Under the pieces are notes generated by a model that had not been told where the DNA came from, did no database searches, and saw only the letters and a list, made by a program, of their open reading frames with translations. From positions 1-10,388 of the forward strand of contig PCAT01000072.1 of assembly GCA_002730655.1 (NCBI GenBank): a stretch of DNA of 10,388 nt, given 5' to 3'. Positions 7,986 to 10,388 of this stretch are shown one piece after another (position 1 is the first letter of the stretch; every line of letters starts with the position of its first letter). The DNA comes from Balneola sp. GTDB lineage: Bacteria; Bacteroidota; Rhodothermia; Balneolales; Balneolaceae. The position numbers and the translations under genes are program-made.

Positions 7986-8015
7986 TTTGTGTAAATTATT
8001 TGAACATTATTTTTA
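7986..8015 (+). promoter_or_regulatory. Possible promoter of the WbqC-like gene
   Basis: TTTG (7986-7989), an 18-base gap and TATTTTTA (8008-8015) resemble the Bacteroidota-type TTTG / TAnnTTTG promoter, though the final G is missing. Transcription would begin about 35 bases before the ATG at 8059, which agrees with that start and not with the upstream TTG at 7987. The rest of the 191-base gap (7868-8058) must hold the gltX promoter on the - strand, but I could not pick one out. Confidence 0.28.
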
Positions 8016-8058
8016 TTTCAGGGTTGAATTAAATCCAAATCCGAATAATAACCAGCCA

Positions 8059-8790
8059 ATGTGCTCGAAACTACTAATCCAAAGCAGCTTTGCACCAAAT
8101 GTATATGACCTTGCCGCATTCTTTCGTGTAGATCAAGTTTTGATACTAGGAGGTCAGCCTTGGTCGCGAAAAGGTCGCAGTCATCGTGCTGCAATACGAA
8201 ACAGAGAGCAGCGCCAATGGATCGGTCTCCCTATTCGTACAGACGATAAAAAAAAAATAATATCCAAGGTTCAAATCGATAATAAGCAAAATTGGAGGAA
8301 TCCTTTTTTACGTGGAGTCCAACACAGTTATTCTAAAGCACGTTATTTTAATTATTACTGGAAAGAGTTTGAAGCCTTAATCAAGGAGGCTTCAAAACAT
8401 GAAAGTTTATGGGAATTTAACGAGTATGTTTTTCATGGACTACTCGAATTTACTTCTTTAAATTATTTATTAGAAAAAGTAAAAATCATCTCCGAGCCTT
8501 ATGACATTAATGAAAACGCTGAGGTTCTTATTCGTAATAAGCAATCTATTTACCTAAAAACGAGTGCAACTGAAATAGCTCTTGAACATTCAGGATATAC
8601 TTACATACAAGAGTGCAATTCAAATACCTACATGAGTCCTATTCCTAATGCCCTGACAAGTTATTTACCTGACTTCTATTATCCACAACACCATGGTGAC
8701 TTCATAGAGCACTGTAGCCTTATTGATCTACTCTTTGAACAAGGACCTGAGAGTTATCGCTTCCTCAAAGCTATGCCATCTAAGAGTTAA
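8059..8790 (+). CDS. WbqC-like family protein (function not established)
   Basis: From the ATG at 8059 this is a 243-residue soluble protein. It resembles the WbqC-like family (Pfam WbqC), named after a protein of O-antigen gene clusters. Visible family traits are the opening MCSKLLIQSSFAPNVYDLAA, a basic RKGRSHR stretch at 37-43 where relatives have KQSYRNR, a GLPI strand at 56-59, an aromatic YFNYYW stretch at about 93-98, and the ending CSLIDLLFEQGPESY typical of the family C-terminus. A longer reading from TTG at 7987 adds 24 residues, but these are unlike the family N-terminus and overlap a likely promoter. An A10 run (8248-8257) encodes Lys64-Lys66. There are no glycan-synthesis neighbours, so a cell-surface sugar role rests only on the family name. 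The last 11 bases overlap the DASS gene on the other strand. Confidence 0.82.
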   Translation: MCSKLLIQSSFAPNVYDLAAFFRVDQVLILGGQPWSRKGRSHRAAIRNREQRQWIGLPIRTDDKKKIISKVQIDNKQNWRNPFLRGVQHSYSKARYFNYYWKEFEALIKEASKHESLWEFNEYVFHGLLEFTSLNYLLEKVKIISEPYDINENAEVLIRNKQSIYLKTSATEIALEHSGYTYIQECNSNTYMSPIPNALTSYLPDFYYPQHHGDFIEHCSLIDLLFEQGPESYRFLKAMPSKS

Positions 8791-10378
8791 CCCAATCGGG
8801 TAGCGCTCCTATTTCAATTCCAAAAACAAGACCGAAAAATGTGAGTGCACCAATAGATAGCAGTACGATAAAAAGTAGATTGAGTAGAAGTCCTGCTTTA
8901 CTCATCTCTGGAATGGTAATAAGCCCACTTCCATAAACAATTGCATTTGGTGGGGTCGCTACTGGAAGCATAAAAGCACAACTAGCTGCAAATACGGTTG
9001 GAATTGCAAAAAGTAAGGGATTCTCACCTAATCCAATCGCAATAGATGCTAGAATCGGCAAAAAAGTAGCCGTTGAAGCGGTATTACTGGTCATTTCAGT
9101 TAAAAATACCATGAGAGCAATCACAATAACAATCAACAAAACTATAGGCCAATTTTGCAAACCACCAATTCCATTCCCTATCCAAGCAGCTAGACCAGTT
9201 GAACTAATAGCAGAAGCCATACTCAATCCCCCGCCAAATAATAATAAGATTCCCCATGGTAAGCGCTGTGCATCTTTCCACTGCAAAATACCCTCATAAT
9301 TTTTACCTATTTGGTCTTCATCGGACGAGACATCATTGTCATTAATGCTACTAGAAGCATCTGTATCCATTTCATCCTTTTTTTCTTCGGTTGCCATGCG
9401 TTGTTCACCTGCAGGAATTAAAAACAGTGCAACCCCAATAGCTATAGCGATTCCTGCATCCGATAAACCAGGTAGATAGGGAGCCAAAGCTGGTCTGAAC
9501 ATCCAAAGCAAGGCCGCTAAAACGAACAAAGTGCCCACTTTTTTTTCCTGATTGGTCATCACACCCAGCTGATCAAGCTCTTTTGCAATTAGCTTTTTAC
9601 CCCCAGGTATTTCAGTAATCCGAATTGGGTAAATCCACCAAGTAAGTACAAAATAAAGTAATGGAACAGATAAAACCAAGAGAGGAACCCCCACTTTCAT
9701 CCACTCCAAAAATCCAATTTCAATTCCATAATTCTCCAACATAAAAGCTGCAAGTAGAGCATTGGGTGGAGTACCGATTAGTGTTCCCATTCCCCCAATA
9801 TTACAGGCATAAGCAATACTGAGTATGAGAGCGAGTTCAAAATTTGTTTTTCCTTTGGTTGAATTCGAAGCTGAATGATCAGCACCTTCCATTCCTCTAT
9901 CTATTAATGCGAGTATGGAAAGAGCTATAGGTAGCATCATTATGGCTGTAGCAGTGTTACTTACCCACATACTAAGGAAGGCCGCTGCGACAATAAATCC
10001 TAAGATTATAGACTTGGGTGCCACACCAACCCTAGATACAATTACTAGAGCTACTCTACGATGTAAATCCCATTTTTCCATAGCAATAGCTAGAATGAAG
10101 CCACCCAAAAATAAAAATATTAACGGGTTGGCATAGGGCGCCGTGGTAGCAGCTATAGCTTGCACCCCAAGCACTGGGAATAGTACAATAGGTAGTAAAG
10201 CCGTGACTGAAATAGGTACGGCTTCGGTAATCCACCAAATACCCATAAAAACAGTAACCGCAGCAGCATACCAACCTTCCTGGCTAAGCCCTTCGGGTGG
10301 TGACAAAGAAAGCATAATTATGAGCATTAAAGGGCCCAAGATCATGCCAAAACGCCCCAAATCAATGTTATTAATCAT
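8780..10378 (-). CDS. SLC13/DASS-family sodium:dicarboxylate symporter
   Basis: This 532-residue inner-membrane carrier is of the divalent anion:Na+ symporter family (VcINDY, SdcS, mammalian NaDC). The two inverted repeats each carry the family substrate/sodium motifs: SNT at 140-142 with TPPN at 203-206, and SNT at 431-433 with TPPN at 475-478. ITEAVPI (50-56) and the LPWGILLLFGGGL stretch (373-385) are also characteristic. The likely substrate is a C4-dicarboxylate such as succinate with sodium; sulfate or another anion cannot be excluded. Between the repeats, residues about 323-363 form a hydrophilic loop rich in Asp, Glu and Ser, longer than in relatives I know. The start is well fixed: the codon just before the ATG is TAG in frame, leaving only a later Met12 as an alternative. 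The promoter lies beyond the right window edge. The 3' end overlaps the WbqC-like gene by 11 bases. Confidence 0.93.
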   Translation of the reverse strand: MINNIDLGRFGMILGPLMLIIMLSLSPPEGLSQEGWYAAAVTVFMGIWWITEAVPISVTALLPIVLFPVLGVQAIAATTAPYANPLIFLFLGGFILAIAMEKWDLHRRVALVIVSRVGVAPKSIILGFIVAAAFLSMWVSNTATAIMMLPIALSILALIDRGMEGADHSASNSTKGKTNFELALILSIAYACNIGGMGTLIGTPPNALLAAFMLENYGIEIGFLEWMKVGVPLLVLSVPLLYFVLTWWIYPIRITEIPGGKKLIAKELDQLGVMTNQEKKVGTLFVLAALLWMFRPALAPYLPGLSDAGIAIAIGVALFLIPAGEQRMATEEKKDEMDTDASSSINDNDVSSDEDQIGKNYEGILQWKDAQRLPWGILLLFGGGLSMASAISSTGLAAWIGNGIGGLQNWPIVLLIVIVIALMVFLTEMTSNTASTATFLPILASIAIGLGENPLLFAIPTVFAASCAFMLPVATPPNAIVYGSGLITIPEMSKAGLLLNLLFIVLLSIGALTFFGLVFGIEIGALPDWVNS

Positions 10379-10388
10379 CTAACCAATA

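Noticed and set aside
7921..7990. Pyrimidine-rich stretch with T-runs upstream of the WbqC-like gene, considered as a terminator
   Set aside because: Only weak three-base pairings (TGG/CCA and CTC/GAG) flank it, and both neighbouring genes point away from it, so no transcript needs to end there.
7987..8058. TTG start that would add 24 residues to the WbqC-like protein
   Set aside because: The added residues are unlike the family N-terminus, which begins right at the ATG at 8059, and the segment overlaps a promoter-like sequence.
4914..10378. nhaC and the DASS carrier as one dedicated gene system
   Set aside because: They are separated by gltX and the WbqC-like gene, on opposite strands and in different transcription units. 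A functional sodium link is plausible but a genetic system is not supported.
1..10388. Defence island, prophage, CRISPR or mobile element
   Set aside because: No transposase, integrase, phage, nuclease-effector or repeat-array signal was seen. The genes are core or transport functions with even composition.

Overview
The window looks like a compact piece of core chromosome from a Gram-negative, low-to-mid GC bacterium of the Bacteroidota/Rhodothermota/Balneolota group, with Balneolaceae-like as my best guess. The reasons are a MutS2 with a C-terminal Smr domain, an exported PD40 (TolB-like) lipoprotein, a long DtxR/MntR regulator with a DPHGDPIP stretch, a WbqC-like protein, AT-rich start regions with no convincing Shine-Dalgarno sequence, and two sodium-linked transporter families. 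This placement is inferred from recognised families, not from a search.

Layout, left to right. (1) mutS2 on +, cut by the left window edge. (2) A + strand PD40 beta-propeller lipoprotein, 97 bases after mutS2. (3) A - strand two-gene unit, exported thioredoxin-like protein then mntR, joined by a TAATG stop/start overlap. (4) A 119-base divergent promoter region. (5) nhaC on +. (6) gltX on -. (7) A 191-base divergent promoter region. (8) A WbqC-like gene on +, whose start I move to an internal ATG at 8059. (9) An SLC13/DASS-type sodium:dicarboxylate symporter on -, whose start is fixed by an in-frame stop directly upstream. There is no gene-free stretch over 300 bases. I saw no tRNA, rRNA, CRISPR array, insertion sequence or attachment site.

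How the genes may fit together. NhaC (sodium out, protons in) and the DASS carrier (sodium-coupled organic acid uptake) would form the two halves of a sodium circuit suited to a marine or saline organism. The thioredoxin-like protein, exported to the envelope, is probably co-transcribed with a manganese-type metalloregulator. MutS2 and GluRS are housekeeping genes.

The arrangement is notable: all three convergent gene pairs overlap at their 3' ends (23, 4 and 11 bases), leaving no room for ordinary terminators. I do not see an obvious undescribed multi-gene system. The observations most worth checking are the trx-mntR unit and its metal-ligand set, an A10 tract that would truncate the WbqC-like protein if it slipped, an acidic Ser-rich linker in the DASS carrier, and the overlapping gene tails.
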